Assembly: GCF_013200955.2 (NCBI RefSeq)
Contig: NZ_CP053697.2
Coordinates: 4,278,001-4,342,000 of the forward strand
Reading direction: 5' to 3'
From: Pseudomonas campi
GTDB lineage: Bacteria > Pseudomonadota > Gammaproteobacteria > Pseudomonadales > Pseudomonadaceae
Length of the DNA: 64,000 nt
Both the position numbers and the translations under genes were made by a program. Positions 1-9,472 of this stretch are shown here, piece by piece; position 1 is the stretch's first letter; each line of letters opens with the position of its first letter. The notes under the pieces were generated by a model that made no database searches, was not told where the DNA came from, and saw only the letters and a list, made by a program, of their open reading frames with translations.

Positions 1-270
1 GAGACTCTTCGGAAAGAGCCAAAGCATGCCATCAGTCGTGAGGAAGATCTGATCCAGACCCCCTCCGAAACCATCGAAGGGTTGTACTCGGCACTTGGAA
101 AACCCCACCCTCAAACCACTTGCCAGATCCATCCGGTCGATGTGGCGGAGCTGTTCCATGAACTAAGAACCAAGCCACCTGGGCTCCAACCCAGCAGTTG
201 GTGGGCATCGTACAGAGCTCGACTCAACAGCACCACACAGCGCCTGCGCCGCTTGGGCCGCACGTCCTAG
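1..270 (+). CDS. C-terminal end of a truncated gene, possibly a sulfotransferase
   Basis: The frame is open from the first base of the window to a TAG... stop region ending at 270, so this is the last 89 residues of a gene that begins outside. The segment ISREEDLIQTPSETIEGLY followed by a short 'LGKP' resembles the C-terminal 'R-x-E-D-L ... P ... L ... LG-x-P' stretch of PAPS-dependent sulfotransferases. That is a resemblance judged by eye over about 30 residues only. It would fit the neighbourhood, which holds two further sulfotransferase domains and a sulfatase. It is convergent with the sulfatase gene on its right. Alternative: an unrelated protein with a chance match. Confidence 0.45.
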   Translation, partial: ETLRKEPKHAISREEDLIQTPSETIEGLYSALGKPHPQTTCQIHPVDVAELFHELRTKPPGLQPSSWWASYRARLNSTTQRLRRLGRTS

Positions 271-381
271 TGGTTGCTCACAATAACCTGAATAGGCAAA
301 GAGCGTGCTCGAAGGGTAAGCGCCAGCGAGTTAGATTGCCGGCCGAAGCCCTCCACCATCGACCCCATCTCAGCTGAGACA

Positions 382-2265
382 TCACTTCTCTGGGCAGAGT
401 TCGGCCAGCATATCCTGCGCATCATACCCAGACGTCGCATGGGACAGCTGCTTGCCAACTAGTAGCGGCGGTGGGATTACCCCCGAAAAAGGATGGCTAC
501 CATCAGCAGCCGCACCAATTGTGGTGGCATTGGCCAGTACTTGCTCATCGCTCGGCCGACTTAGAAGCTCGGCGCTATCAAGCACCATGACGCCGTTCAG
601 AAGGACGGTGGTTCTGGCAGACGCCTTGGTCGGAAACGGGGTGGTCACTGCTGGCCTGATATTGAAACTGACAACCAACCCATTGCATGAGCGGTTAAGC
701 GCCAAGGGACTACTCGCCATCTCCACACCCGAATGGCGCACCAGCAATCGCCTCGTCCCATCCAGGCGCATGCTCCACACACCAGGCTGATCCACTAATA
801 CCTGCTCCCCGCCCTGGGCGGACCACGCCGGCAAAGCCAAACCGATGGAGTATCCACCAAAGATGGGGGCTCGCTGCAGATCTCGCCCTTTGAGCTGTGC
901 AGGCCACCACATACCCGCGGCCTGCCAGGTTAGGGGCACCCGTCTAACCCTGGTCTCCCAGGCCACCATTCGCTCCTCTATCTGCGCCTGGGATAGATAG
1001 TCACGCCCCTCGACCATCACAGGTTCGTTGCGACTAATCGGAGGAGACATGGGTTCTGCCAGCAATACGGCCTCGGCACCGCGAAAGTAGGTCTGCCGCG
1101 CCAGCAAATCATGCAAGCCGTATATCATGCCGCTCGATCCATCCTCCGCAGCCCACAACAACTGGGCTGGCTCGGCCTGCTGACGACCATCCATAAGCGG
1201 CTTGAGACTACGACCCTCAAGCCCCTCCTCGGCTTCGCCTTCGGCCAGGGCAATCAGGGTTGGGTAGAGATCCTTGAGAGTAGACGCCTCGAGCAGATCA
1301 GCATCCTCATAGCGGCCAGCCCAGGAGATCAACATGGGCGCACGCACCCCGCCCTCCCGGTAGGTGAACTTCTTGCCTGCGAAGGGGAAATTGTTATCCC
1401 GAGCCAGATTGGCTCCACCGTTGTCGCTGGCGAACACCACGATGGTGTTCTGCTCCAATCCACGGGCCTTCAATTCGGCAAGCAGCCTGTTGACGTTATG
1501 GTCCAGCTGCTTCAGAACAGCCATATAACGACCATTTAGCGTATCCGGAAACTGCTGCCGAAACTCGGGAGAGGGCTCGTACGGAGTATGCGGAGCAAAC
1601 AACCAGAGGTTGATGAACCAGGGCTCTGAACCAGAGTCGCGAATCAGCTCGATAGCCTTGTCGGTAAGCACATCGTCCACATTGCCCATGTACTGGGTCG
1701 GTGGCTGTCCGTTCTCCTGCAACCAGGGATTGGTATGCGAGGGTCGCCGCCTGAGATGCTGGCCATCAGGCCCTGGCTCGCGCATCAGGAAATGGTTCAG
1801 ATAACCCAGCCAGTAATCGAAACCCTGGGAGCCCGGCTCAATCTGCCGATACTCCAGAGCCTCACCGACATGCCACTTGCCCAGGTGCATCGTGCGATAT
1901 CCCAGACCCTGCAGTGCCTCAGGAAGGACCCGCAGATCGCTCGACAAACCTGCGCCGGCGGCCTGGAAGCCAACAGCCACCGGGTCACGCCCAGTCAACA
2001 GCGCCGCCCGACTGGCCGAGCAGGTGCTATCTGTATAGTGCTGACGAAAGCGCACCGAACGCTTGCTCAGGCTGTCTAGGGTAGGCGTGGGGGCCTGGCC
2101 ATCACCCCAACTGGCGATATCGTTGTTGCCGAGGTCATCGGTCAGGATCAACAGGATGTTGGGACGTGATGCGGTGCCCTGCATGGAAGCGTCGCAACCT
2201 ACAAAAGCCATGCCCAGACTCGCTAGCACGACAAGACGGTAGAAACGCTTCAACAAACGGGACAA
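382..2265 (-). CDS. Sulfatase, predicted lipoprotein
   Basis: This 627-residue protein hydrolyses sulfate esters if it follows its family (type I arylsulfatase, alkaline-phosphatase fold). An N-terminal hydrophobic stretch ends in MAFVGC, giving a lipobox with Cys24, so the enzyme is probably membrane-anchored and periplasmic. The metal-binding start NILLILTDDLG (about 36-46) and the formylglycine motif CSASR with Cys82 are both visible; alanine sits at the +2 position instead of the more usual proline. The start is TTG at 2263-2265, chosen because AAGGA lies 8 bases upstream and no in-frame ATG precedes the signal peptide. It is divergent from the oxygenase gene. Its substrate is unknown; a sulfated glycan made by the adjacent cluster is an inference. 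A formylglycine-generating enzyme is not in the window. Confidence 0.9.
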   Translation of the reverse strand: MSRLLKRFYRLVVLASLGMAFVGCDASMQGTASRPNILLILTDDLGNNDIASWGDGQAPTPTLDSLSKRSVRFRQHYTDSTCSASRAALLTGRDPVAVGFQAAGAGLSSDLRVLPEALQGLGYRTMHLGKWHVGEALEYRQIEPGSQGFDYWLGYLNHFLMREPGPDGQHLRRRPSHTNPWLQENGQPPTQYMGNVDDVLTDKAIELIRDSGSEPWFINLWLFAPHTPYEPSPEFRQQFPDTLNGRYMAVLKQLDHNVNRLLAELKARGLEQNTIVVFASDNGGANLARDNNFPFAGKKFTYREGGVRAPMLISWAGRYEDADLLEASTLKDLYPTLIALAEGEAEEGLEGRSLKPLMDGRQQAEPAQLLWAAEDGSSGMIYGLHDLLARQTYFRGAEAVLLAEPMSPPISRNEPVMVEGRDYLSQAQIEERMVAWETRVRRVPLTWQAAGMWWPAQLKGRDLQRAPIFGGYSIGLALPAWSAQGGEQVLVDQPGVWSMRLDGTRRLLVRHSGVEMASSPLALNRSCNGLVVSFNIRPAVTTPFPTKASARTTVLLNGVMVLDSAELLSRPSDEQVLANATTIGAAADGSHPFSGVIPPPLLVGKQLSHATSGYDAQDMLAELCPEK

Positions 2266-2395
2266 GAGAACATCCTTGACTCTGAATGGGCAGGTGGCCG
2301 GTATTCCGGAAGAAGTTGACTCGCATCATTGCCGTCAGAGCGCGTGCTGCGCACAATGCAGGCTCGCGGGCAGCGAGCGCACTATACAGAGCGCG

Positions 2396-3259
2396 ATGGC
2401 AGAACCCAACAGGGCGACCTGCCGCAGGCATCAGACAATAGAATCGGACTGCAGACCCTTGAAAGAGCTAATAAAAACACTGCTTGGCGACAGCCCGCAA
2501 CAACTGCAGGGCATCGACTATTCCACGCTGGTGGACTTTTCCAGAATTACCGAGTTGTTCATTTCCAAACACGGGGAATACACGGGTAACAACCCATTCC
2601 CACACATCGTCATAGATGACTTTCTCCCCGAGTCGACCCTGCAGCTCCTGCTCGACCAATACCCACTGGATCAGGATCGCAAGGAGTGGATCCATAGCAC
2701 TCCCAATCTGAGCGCGGTGCAGACCGAGAAGCGACACCTGCGCGATGTTCTGGCCATGCCGAAGGCCTATCGGGAACTGATATGGGAACTGGGTTCCAGC
2801 CATTTCCTGGATGCACTGACCAAGCTGAGCGGTATTCGCCGACTGATCTCCGACCCCGAGCTGCAAGGTGCCGGTATCCACCAGATCTCTCGGGGCGGCT
2901 TCCTGAAAATCCATGCTGACTTCAGTACCCATCGCAAGTTCGATTTGGCCCGTCGCCTTAACTTCCTGCTCTACCTGAATCAGGACTGGCAGGAGAGCTG
3001 GGGAGGACATCTCGAATTGTGGGACAAGGATATGCAGGGGCCACCGGTGCGTATCCTGCCCAAATTGAATCGTTGCGTGATCTTCAGCACGACCGCGAAC
3101 TCCTACCACGGGCATCCCTATCCACTGCAGTGCCCTCCAGGCGTGCATCGCAAATCCATCGCCCTGTACTACTACACCAACGGCCGCCCCGAGGGCGAAG
3201 CAGAGCCGACCTTCGCGACAACCTGGCGCGAAGTTCCGGAAGGCTATAAACAGCCCTAA
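2396..3259 (+). CDS. 2OG-Fe(II) oxygenase family protein
   Basis: The 287-residue product resembles prolyl-4-hydroxylase-like Fe(II)/2-oxoglutarate dioxygenases. The iron-binding HxD is visible in KIHADFS, followed by the strand WGGHLELWD, the distal histidine region SYHGHPYPL and the 2-oxoglutarate-binding arginine in HRKSIALYYY. The N-terminal part carries NPFPHIVIDDFLP, the usual opening of this subfamily in sugar-modification clusters. The ATG at 2396 was chosen; the frame extends upstream to a TTG at 2276, but that extension overlaps the sulfatase promoter region and looks non-coding. Its substrate is not evident; hydroxylation of a glycan or lipid-linked sugar is possible. It is followed by a second, unrelated oxygenase in the same direction. 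Confidence 0.85.
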   Translation: MAEPNRATCRRHQTIESDCRPLKELIKTLLGDSPQQLQGIDYSTLVDFSRITELFISKHGEYTGNNPFPHIVIDDFLPESTLQLLLDQYPLDQDRKEWIHSTPNLSAVQTEKRHLRDVLAMPKAYRELIWELGSSHFLDALTKLSGIRRLISDPELQGAGIHQISRGGFLKIHADFSTHRKFDLARRLNFLLYLNQDWQESWGGHLELWDKDMQGPPVRILPKLNRCVIFSTTANSYHGHPYPLQCPPGVHRKSIALYYYTNGRPEGEAEPTFATTWREVPEGYKQP

Positions 3260-3307
3260 AACCAGTCATCAAACCAACGTAGCCACCCGCGACAAAGAGC
3301 ACATCGC

Positions 3308-4285
3308 ATGACGCCCCCATCAGTTCTCATTGCTCCGATTCAGGCATCCAACCACCTGCTGAATGACCCGGCTGCACTGCGCGCCCAATTTCAGGAGCAG
3401 GGCTATCTGTACCTGCAGAACCTGCTACCTCGGCAGAAGATCCAGGCCACACTGGACGATATCTTCTCCGTTTGCCGCAATCAGGGATGGTTCGCCAGCG
3501 ACAGCACATCGGTGCAGGCGGACCGCCCGCTGGTGCCTCCGGCCCTCGAGGGGGAGGCAGAATTCTTTCATGTCTACGACCAGGTACAGCGCCTCGAGTC
3601 ATTCCATACCCTGGCCCATCAACCGGAAATACTTGCAGTGATGCGCCTACTACTGGACGAGAGTGCGTTCCCTCACCCGCTGTCGATTTGTCGCTTGATG
3701 TTCCCCAACAACCCCGAAACGACGACTCCGCCACATCAGGACTTCCCCAACAATCAAGGAACCACAGAGCTATACGCATGCTGGATACCCTTGAGTGATT
3801 GTCCAATCCGGCTGGGCGGCCTGGCCTTCATGCCTGGCTCGCACAAAAATGGCTTACTGCCACTGGAGTTCTCGTTGGGAGCGGGCAACCGCCAAGCCAC
3901 GCTTCCCGATGAAATAAAGGAAAGACCCTGGGTAACAGGTGATTACCAGCAGGGGGACGTGCTGATTTTCCACAGCCTCATGCTGCATCGCTCTCTCGAT
4001 AACCTGAGCGAGCACATGCGCCTATCTGTGGACTACCGCTACCAGTCCGTGCACAGCCCCCTGACAGAAGGGTGCCTGCATCCACACTTCAAGCGCCTGA
4101 GTTGGGATGAGATCTATAACAGCTGGGAATCGAAAGAGTTCCAATATTACTGGCAGCAACTGCCCCTGAGCTTTGCACCCTGGAGCACCGAATATCACGA
4201 CATCCCCGAGGAGCATCTGCGAGAGGCCGTAAAACTGGCGCGCGCCTATCGCAAACGGCGAGAGAATTGCCCTACCGACAACTGA
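3308..4285 (+). CDS. Phytanoyl-CoA dioxygenase (PhyH) family protein
   Basis: The 325-residue product belongs to the PhyH branch of the Fe(II)/2-oxoglutarate oxygenases. The facial-triad HxD sits in PPHQDFPNNQG, the distal histidine in LMLHRSLDN and the co-substrate arginine in MRLSVDYRYQ. FMPGSHKNG is the typical 'PGSH' strand. The gene lies 48 bp after the preceding oxygenase gene and probably shares its transcript. PhyH proteins in polysaccharide clusters are usually assigned hydroxylation of small or carrier-linked substrates; the actual substrate here cannot be read from the sequence. Confidence 0.88.
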   Translation: MTPPSVLIAPIQASNHLLNDPAALRAQFQEQGYLYLQNLLPRQKIQATLDDIFSVCRNQGWFASDSTSVQADRPLVPPALEGEAEFFHVYDQVQRLESFHTLAHQPEILAVMRLLLDESAFPHPLSICRLMFPNNPETTTPPHQDFPNNQGTTELYACWIPLSDCPIRLGGLAFMPGSHKNGLLPLEFSLGAGNRQATLPDEIKERPWVTGDYQQGDVLIFHSLMLHRSLDNLSEHMRLSVDYRYQSVHSPLTEGCLHPHFKRLSWDEIYNSWESKEFQYYWQQLPLSFAPWSTEYHDIPEEHLREAVKLARAYRKRRENCPTDN

Positions 4286-4385
4286 TTATTCAGCCTGCCG
4301 ATGCGACCTCTGCAGGGTTGGAGGGAGCGGGGTATAGACCCCACCCCATGGTCGCCGGTGCCGATCTTCTTAAGTGAATTTCTCC

Positions 4386-5477
4386 ATGCCTCAGAAACGC
4401 CTCGCAGTGCTTGATGACTTCAGGGCCATCGCCATCACATTGGTGGTCGCCATGCACGGTTTTACTACTTTCTTCCCCCGAATCGAGACCAGCGAAAATC
4501 CCCTGCTGATCCTGCTGCTATCCGGCGGCACCGGGGTTACCTTATTTTTCATCCTGAGCGGTTTTCTTGTGACGCGCCCGTTTATTGAGGCAGAACTGTA
4601 TGACAAAACCGTCAGCCTGAAAGACTATGCAATTCAACGCGCCCTTAGAATATTACCGCTCTATTATCTTGCGGTACTTTTCGCCACGCTGGCCATAGGC
4701 GATAGCAGCAAGACTCTTGACGCCATATTGTTCAATGCCAAAGGTTTTGATTTCGCACAATACAGTACTGTCTGGTGGAGTCTAATTGTTGAAGTCCACT
4801 TCTATATATTGGTTCCGCTGCTATACATGGCGTGCAAGCAGACAAACCGAAAAACACTCCTAAGTTTACTTCTCTTGGGCTGGCTTACATTCTACAGCTC
4901 ATACGCACTCGAGCTTCTACCGATTAGCCCTACAGCTAGAAAACAACTCGGCAATAGCTTGCTCTGTCAGCTGCATGCTTTTCTGATCGGTTTCTTACTA
5001 TCGATTATGTACTCCAGGAAAGTGTTCTTCGGTCAGAAGACACTGGCGCTTGCATCGACGCTTATCTCCGGCGCTTTGCTTGTAGTGATTTTGTTACCGC
5101 GAATGGAGACCGCAATCAATTTTCACTCAAAATTTCCGCTACATGCGCTGGGCGAGTCCGCTCTCTGGGGGGCGATGCTATATAGCTGCGTCATACTGGG
5201 AAAAAACTTTCTAGGTGCTCTTGGCCGCTTTCTGGCAAGAACTTCGTATTCACTTTATTTAGCGCATATGCCCGTATTCTATGCCTTCTTCACTTGGCAC
5301 AAGGCACAGCCGCAAGAGACTGCTTTGGCACCGATTGCGGTACTGCTGATGGCCACCGCCACCGCCACTCTACTATCCACCGTTCTTTATTATTTAGTGG
5401 AAAAACCCTTCCTGAATCTGAAGGAGCGAGTGCGGCAACGGCAACCCGTGAGTAAGAGCGAACTGGGCAGCAGCTAG
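4386..5477 (+). CDS. Acyltransferase 3 family membrane protein
   Basis: This protein of about 363 residues has roughly ten hydrophobic segments and the acyltransferase-3 opening DDFRAIAITLVVAMHGF, with a histidine at the end of helix 1 in the position of the catalytic histidine of OafA-like enzymes. SGGTGVTLFFILSGFLVTRP and the helix with WWSLIVEVHFYILVP are also family hallmarks. Such enzymes O-acetylate surface glycans at the inner membrane. ATG 4386 is preferred over an in-frame GTG at 4374; neither has a strong Shine-Dalgarno. The gene is clearly AT-richer than the flanking core genes, suggesting acquisition. It is convergent with a second acyltransferase, with only 11 bp between stops. 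Confidence 0.9.
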   Translation: MPQKRLAVLDDFRAIAITLVVAMHGFTTFFPRIETSENPLLILLLSGGTGVTLFFILSGFLVTRPFIEAELYDKTVSLKDYAIQRALRILPLYYLAVLFATLAIGDSSKTLDAILFNAKGFDFAQYSTVWWSLIVEVHFYILVPLLYMACKQTNRKTLLSLLLLGWLTFYSSYALELLPISPTARKQLGNSLLCQLHAFLIGFLLSIMYSRKVFFGQKTLALASTLISGALLVVILLPRMETAINFHSKFPLHALGESALWGAMLYSCVILGKNFLGALGRFLARTSYSLYLAHMPVFYAFFTWHKAQPQETALAPIAVLLMATATATLLSTVLYYLVEKPFLNLKERVRQRQPVSKSELGSS

Positions 5478-5488
5478 CCCGCCACAGA

Positions 5489-6667
5489 CTAGACCGGCAA
5501 ATTCTCGCGCTGCCCATCCCGCCGCTCGGTGTAGGTAGACAATCTCGATTTCAGCTGCAGCATGGGCCGCTCAAACCAGTGGTAGAGCACGAAAGACAAC
5601 CCCCATATCAGCGCGAAGCTGAAACCAACCAACAGCACATTGCCCAACTGCCCATCGAGTGGAAGTGGGCTGTTTGACTGCGCCTTGAACCAAGTGACCG
5701 CGTAGAACTGAATAGGCACATGCAGCAGGTAGATCGAGTAGGACAACATACCAAAATGATTCAACAGGCGATTGACCAGAACCACTCTGAGCGACGACCG
5801 CCAAGCCACACAACAAAGCAGAAGCCCACCCCACAGCAGCGCTTCAATGTTGTGATACATAGGCAGGCTCTTCGGTGCAACCATTATTCCCAGCTGCGCA
5901 TGCAGACTAAGCAGTTGGTATAGAGCCCACAGAAGAACCAGTAAAATCCCCCACACCAGCCATTGTCGGCGAACCAGATGATGGAAGTACGACGAGGCAT
6001 ACAGGCTCGCGCAAGCGGCACCAACCAGAAACGCCAAACCGCGGCCAAATACTGATGCCTGCAGAACCCAGTTTTGCGGGTTGGCTAGCCAACGCGGCTG
6101 CTGAAAATAGTAAATGTGGGCCACGCCCCAAGTGAGCAACCCCAGCCCAAGCAACCATCGCCCATAGCGGAAGTGCAATAACAGCATCAGCCAAGGTAAC
6201 AAAAGATAAAACTGCATTTCCGTACACAACGACCACCACGATACGCTGAACGGAAACAGCGAAAAACCGACGTGGATAAAGGCGAATGCCTGCAAAGCGC
6301 CCATCGTATTACCTGTCGACCACCAGGCAAGGACGACAAACAGATAATAGAGGGGCACTATCCTCAATACCCTGGCGATATAAAATCGCTTAATATCGAC
6401 TGAGCGCCCGCCACGCAGTGAGGCAATGAACGGCTGACTCAGCAAGAAACCGCTAAGCACGAAGAACAGGGTGACACCGGTATTACCTGACGCCACAACG
6501 CGCAACCAAGCTGGCGAGTCGCTCGCCAACGGCTCGGTTCCACCAGTCATGATGCCAAAGTAATGAAAGGCGACCACCAGAAGAATCGCCCAGCCACGCA
6601 GCGACTCCAGCTCCGGAATGAATTGGCCAGGCTGACGAAGGCCAGCCACACCCAGCGCCCCGCTCAC
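5489..6667 (-). CDS. Acyltransferase 3 family membrane protein
   Basis: The 392-residue product is a second acyltransferase-3 protein, with IPELESLRGWAILLVVAFHYF at the N-terminus, NTGVTLFFVLSGFLLSQPF and SWWSLCTEMQFYLLLPWL. The histidine in VVAFHYF matches the conserved helix-1 histidine. It is not a close copy of the preceding acyltransferase, so the two probably act on different positions or substrates. The start is GTG at 6667; only a weak purine stretch precedes it. It is the last gene of a leftward operon running from the sulfotransferase at 10207. The predicted role is O-acylation of an exported glycan at the cytoplasmic membrane. Confidence 0.9.
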   Translation of the reverse strand: MSGALGVAGLRQPGQFIPELESLRGWAILLVVAFHYFGIMTGGTEPLASDSPAWLRVVASGNTGVTLFFVLSGFLLSQPFIASLRGGRSVDIKRFYIARVLRIVPLYYLFVVLAWWSTGNTMGALQAFAFIHVGFSLFPFSVSWWSLCTEMQFYLLLPWLMLLLHFRYGRWLLGLGLLTWGVAHIYYFQQPRWLANPQNWVLQASVFGRGLAFLVGAACASLYASSYFHHLVRRQWLVWGILLVLLWALYQLLSLHAQLGIMVAPKSLPMYHNIEALLWGGLLLCCVAWRSSLRVVLVNRLLNHFGMLSYSIYLLHVPIQFYAVTWFKAQSNSPLPLDGQLGNVLLVGFSFALIWGLSFVLYHWFERPMLQLKSRLSTYTERRDGQRENLPV

Positions 6668-6727
6668 AGACTCAGCCCCTGAGCCTTGAGCGGATCACGC
6701 ATCACCAGAACACTCCATCCGGCCAAA

Positions 6728-7492
6728 TCAGGATGCAGCCGCAACCTGCTTGCCTGGCTCTTTGCCCAGACGCTTGATCTTGCGATTGTTCTCCAGATGC
6801 TTGCTGGCATGCACATAGAAGGCCCGCAGAGCAGCTGCCGATTCGTCCGATTGGCCAGAGAACAGCAGCTTAAGCAGTTCCGGATCATTGCTACGATCGC
6901 CGCCAGCCTTGCGCAACACCCCAAGGCCGAAACCATGATTGAAGGTGAAAGTCTCGTACTGGCCACGAATTTCATCCCAGAACTTCCATGCACCGAAATC
7001 CTGCACGCGCGCCTGCACGTCATGGAACAGGATAATGCCGCCCGGTTTTACCTTGGGATACCAACTGGCAAAGTCTTCGCTGACCGCTTCATAGGTATGG
7101 AAGCCGTCGATGTGCAACAGCTCGATGGTGTCCTCGCTGAAATGCTTGAGGGCGTCCTGAAAAAACATGCGCATCAGATAAGAAAAGCCGTGGTAGTTCT
7201 GCCGATTATGGTCGTTGACCATATTAAAAACCGACTCGTCGTACTTATCGGTGTGCTCATCACCTTCGAAGGTATCTACGGCGTAGCACAGGCCATCGAT
7301 CTCATGCTCTTTCATCGCCTGACAGAAGGTGAAGAAAGACAGCCCCTTGTGCGTGCCCAGCTCAACCAGCAGCTTCGGGCGAATAGCGGTAACCAGGTCA
7401 TAGGCAAAGGGAAGGTGATCGACCCAGGTGCTGAAAACCATGTGCAATGGTTCAAAGCGGCGAATCGAGGGGGGCATATATACGCTGGTCAT
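6728..7492 (-). CDS. Class I SAM-dependent methyltransferase
   Basis: The 254-residue protein has a Rossmann-type methyltransferase core: LLVELGTHKGLSF is the SAM-binding motif I, AVDTFEGD the motif II region, and IELLHIDGFHTYEAVSEDF plus GGIILFHDV later strands. This is the pattern of the Methyltransf_24/TylF-like group found in glycan and O-antigen clusters. The start ATG at 7492 is preceded by AAGGAAG at good spacing; the open frame runs further upstream into the next gene's 3' end and that part is rejected. The C-terminus ends just before the acyltransferase gene. It probably methylates a sugar or terminates chain growth, which is inference. Confidence 0.87.
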   Translation of the reverse strand: MTSVYMPPSIRRFEPLHMVFSTWVDHLPFAYDLVTAIRPKLLVELGTHKGLSFFTFCQAMKEHEIDGLCYAVDTFEGDEHTDKYDESVFNMVNDHNRQNYHGFSYLMRMFFQDALKHFSEDTIELLHIDGFHTYEAVSEDFASWYPKVKPGGIILFHDVQARVQDFGAWKFWDEIRGQYETFTFNHGFGLGVLRKAGGDRSNDPELLKLLFSGQSDESAAALRAFYVHASKHLENNRKIKRLGKEPGKQVAAAS

Positions 7493-7544
7493 ACACACTT
7501 CCTTTGAGGATCTTGTTGCTGTGGATTCAGGATGATTTTGTTTG

Positions 7545-8537
7545 TTATTCGGTAGCAATCGAAGTCTCGGCGCACTTCTTTTCGAAGTCATCCACGAACA
7601 TTTGGCCAACCTGCCCCTTGAAGCGCCGGTGACGCTGTAGCCCCATCTCTGCAGACGTGATCAGGTAGGGCATTGCCGGGCCACGAAATTTGCCAAGAAT
7701 GACTGGCTCCACTGCCGGCGAGCGGAAATCGTAACCCAGCAACTGGCAAAGCTGGGCATTCTGCTCCTTGAGCATCTCGTCGCGGCCTTCGACCTCCGAC
7801 GTTGTGACGCCGCCGTGCAACTGATGAAAGGAGCCTTCACCGGCCAGCATGAAGCTCTGGGTGCGCGGATGAACGGCTGTTTTACGGTATAGAAACAGGT
7901 TGAGACTTCCACCACCAGACAGATTGAAGCGCTCATCAGCCTGACCGATATCACGAAAGATCTCTGCCGACATAAACAAGCAGTTGCTTTCCATGAACGG
8001 GCTGAAGAATCCTCGCGGATTGGCGCCACTCCAGCAGGCAATTTCAAACAGGCGATAGCCATTGTTGAGCCAGTCGATACCCTGCAGCAGTTGCTGCTCT
8101 GCCTCTTCGGTGTAGCCATTGCTGAAATGGAACTGCTGCTCGTCCTCACCCAGGTGATAACCCGGCACGACCACCATGGCGTCGGCGCTGATACGGAAAG
8201 CCATCAGGGCATACTGCACCACACCGGGACTAACCAGGCGTGCGCCATCAATCATAAGGCCGATGAAGCGGCCACGCGCCTGCTGGAAGCCGAAGTTGAT
8301 CGCGGCAGCGGGAGACACACCTGCCTCGTCGCGCAGAAAGTAGCGGAAATTCCCCGGCAACGCCTCTACGGCAGCGACATCCATGTTCCGCCGTGAGCGA
8401 TTCTCGACCACGATCACTTCGTATTCGTCGCCCGTCACGCCCTGCTGATAGACAGGACTCAGGCTGCGCAGAGTGTTCAGCGCCTGACGCGGCATATCGT
8501 ATGCAATGACAATGATGGACAGCAGGGGCTGGCTCAC
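7545..8537 (-). CDS. Glycosyltransferase family 2
   Basis: The 330-residue product starts with the GT-A nucleotide-binding strand LLSIIVIAYDMPRQALNTL and keeps EVIVVENRS and the DxD-like position in IGLMIDGARLV (ID-x-A rather than a classical DxD). It is a clear paralogue of the next gene upstream: the phrases Y-x-MP-x-QA-x-x-TL, SLSP-x-YQ-x-GV and EYEVIVVENRS recur in both. The start is GTG at 8535-8537, which overlaps the upstream stop (GTGA), so the two are probably translationally coupled. It likely transfers a sugar during assembly of the repeat unit. Confidence 0.88.
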   Translation of the reverse strand: MSQPLLSIIVIAYDMPRQALNTLRSLSPVYQQGVTGDEYEVIVVENRSRRNMDVAAVEALPGNFRYFLRDEAGVSPAAAINFGFQQARGRFIGLMIDGARLVSPGVVQYALMAFRISADAMVVVPGYHLGEDEQQFHFSNGYTEEAEQQLLQGIDWLNNGYRLFEIACWSGANPRGFFSPFMESNCLFMSAEIFRDIGQADERFNLSGGGSLNLFLYRKTAVHPRTQSFMLAGEGSFHQLHGGVTTSEVEGRDEMLKEQNAQLCQLLGYDFRSPAVEPVILGKFRGPAMPYLITSAEMGLQRHRRFKGQVGQMFVDDFEKKCAETSIATE

Positions 8538-9457
8538 TGTGGATTTACCTTGTCGAGGGAGTAACGGATAAAGCGATAGACGCTGGGGTGAGGTGCTCCA
8601 AACAAAATGGGACGCACATTTGGCGGATCCCGGCGATCACCGCGAATCTGCCGATCTTGCTCTTTGATCTGCTCGAACACCCTGTCACGTTCTTCCTTCA
8701 AGGTGCCGGTGGTGACGCCGCCATGGAACTGGTGGAAGGATCCTTCGCCAAAGAGCAGATAGAAGGCGGTTCCTGGGTGTTCGAGGAGCCGCTTGTAAAG
8801 ATCGAGGTTGGCCATGCCGCCGCCGAAATCGTCATAGCGCGCATCCATCCCACCCAGCGCCTGCCATTTACGCACGGACATGGCGATGAAGTTGCTTTCA
8901 TAGTTCGAGCTGAAGAAGCCGCCCTGGCAGGAGCCACTGAGCACCGCGATATCGAACAAACGATAACCGTCCCTGGGCCAGTCAATACTCTTCAGCAGCT
9001 TGGCTTCCGCTTTCTCGTCGTAGCCTTCGTTGACTGCGACCTGCTGCAGCTTGTGGCCAATGTGATAACCCGGTGCGGAAACAGCCGCTTGAGGTGACAT
9101 GCGAAAAGCTTCCAATGCCAGCCTGACCACGCCCGGAGTTACCATCCGCGCACCATCGATCATGATGGCCAGATGGCTGCCAGTTGCCTGAGCGGCACCG
9201 AAATTGATGGAGTTGACCGGCGAGCGGGTTGTTTCGTCGCGAAGGTGATAGCGCACGTTGCTCGCATACTGAGTAGCACGTCGCTCACCGAGCAGGCGAT
9301 CCGAGCGATTCTCCACTACTATCACTTCATAATCATTTTCACTGACCCCTTCCTGATAGGCCGGACTCAACGAATAGAGCGTTTTTTCTGCCTGGTCAGG
9401 CATCTTGTAGACAATCACTACGATAGAAAGACGGGGGATTCGCTGGAAAATCGACAT
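8534..9457 (-). CDS. Glycosyltransferase family 2, paralogue of the downstream gene
   Basis: The 307-residue product shows LSIVVIVYKMPDQAEKTLYS, DYEVIVVENRSDR and LAIMIDGARMVTPGVV, and it shares the FGEGSFHQFHGGVTT stretch with its downstream neighbour (GEGSFHQLHGGVTT there). This indicates a tandem duplication followed by divergence. As in the neighbour, the acidic metal-binding position reads MIDGAR. It lies 15 bp downstream of the sulfotransferase gene in the same leftward operon. Confidence 0.88.
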   Translation of the reverse strand: MSIFQRIPRLSIVVIVYKMPDQAEKTLYSLSPAYQEGVSENDYEVIVVENRSDRLLGERRATQYASNVRYHLRDETTRSPVNSINFGAAQATGSHLAIMIDGARMVTPGVVRLALEAFRMSPQAAVSAPGYHIGHKLQQVAVNEGYDEKAEAKLLKSIDWPRDGYRLFDIAVLSGSCQGGFFSSNYESNFIAMSVRKWQALGGMDARYDDFGGGMANLDLYKRLLEHPGTAFYLLFGEGSFHQFHGGVTTGTLKEERDRVFEQIKEQDRQIRGDRRDPPNVRPILFGAPHPSVYRFIRYSLDKVNPQ

Positions 9458-9472
9458 TTGTTAAGTCACCCG

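Noticed and set aside
2276..2395. N-terminal extension of the oxygenase from a TTG start
   Set aside because: The extra 40 residues are Cys/Arg-rich, unlike the family, and overlap the divergent promoter region.
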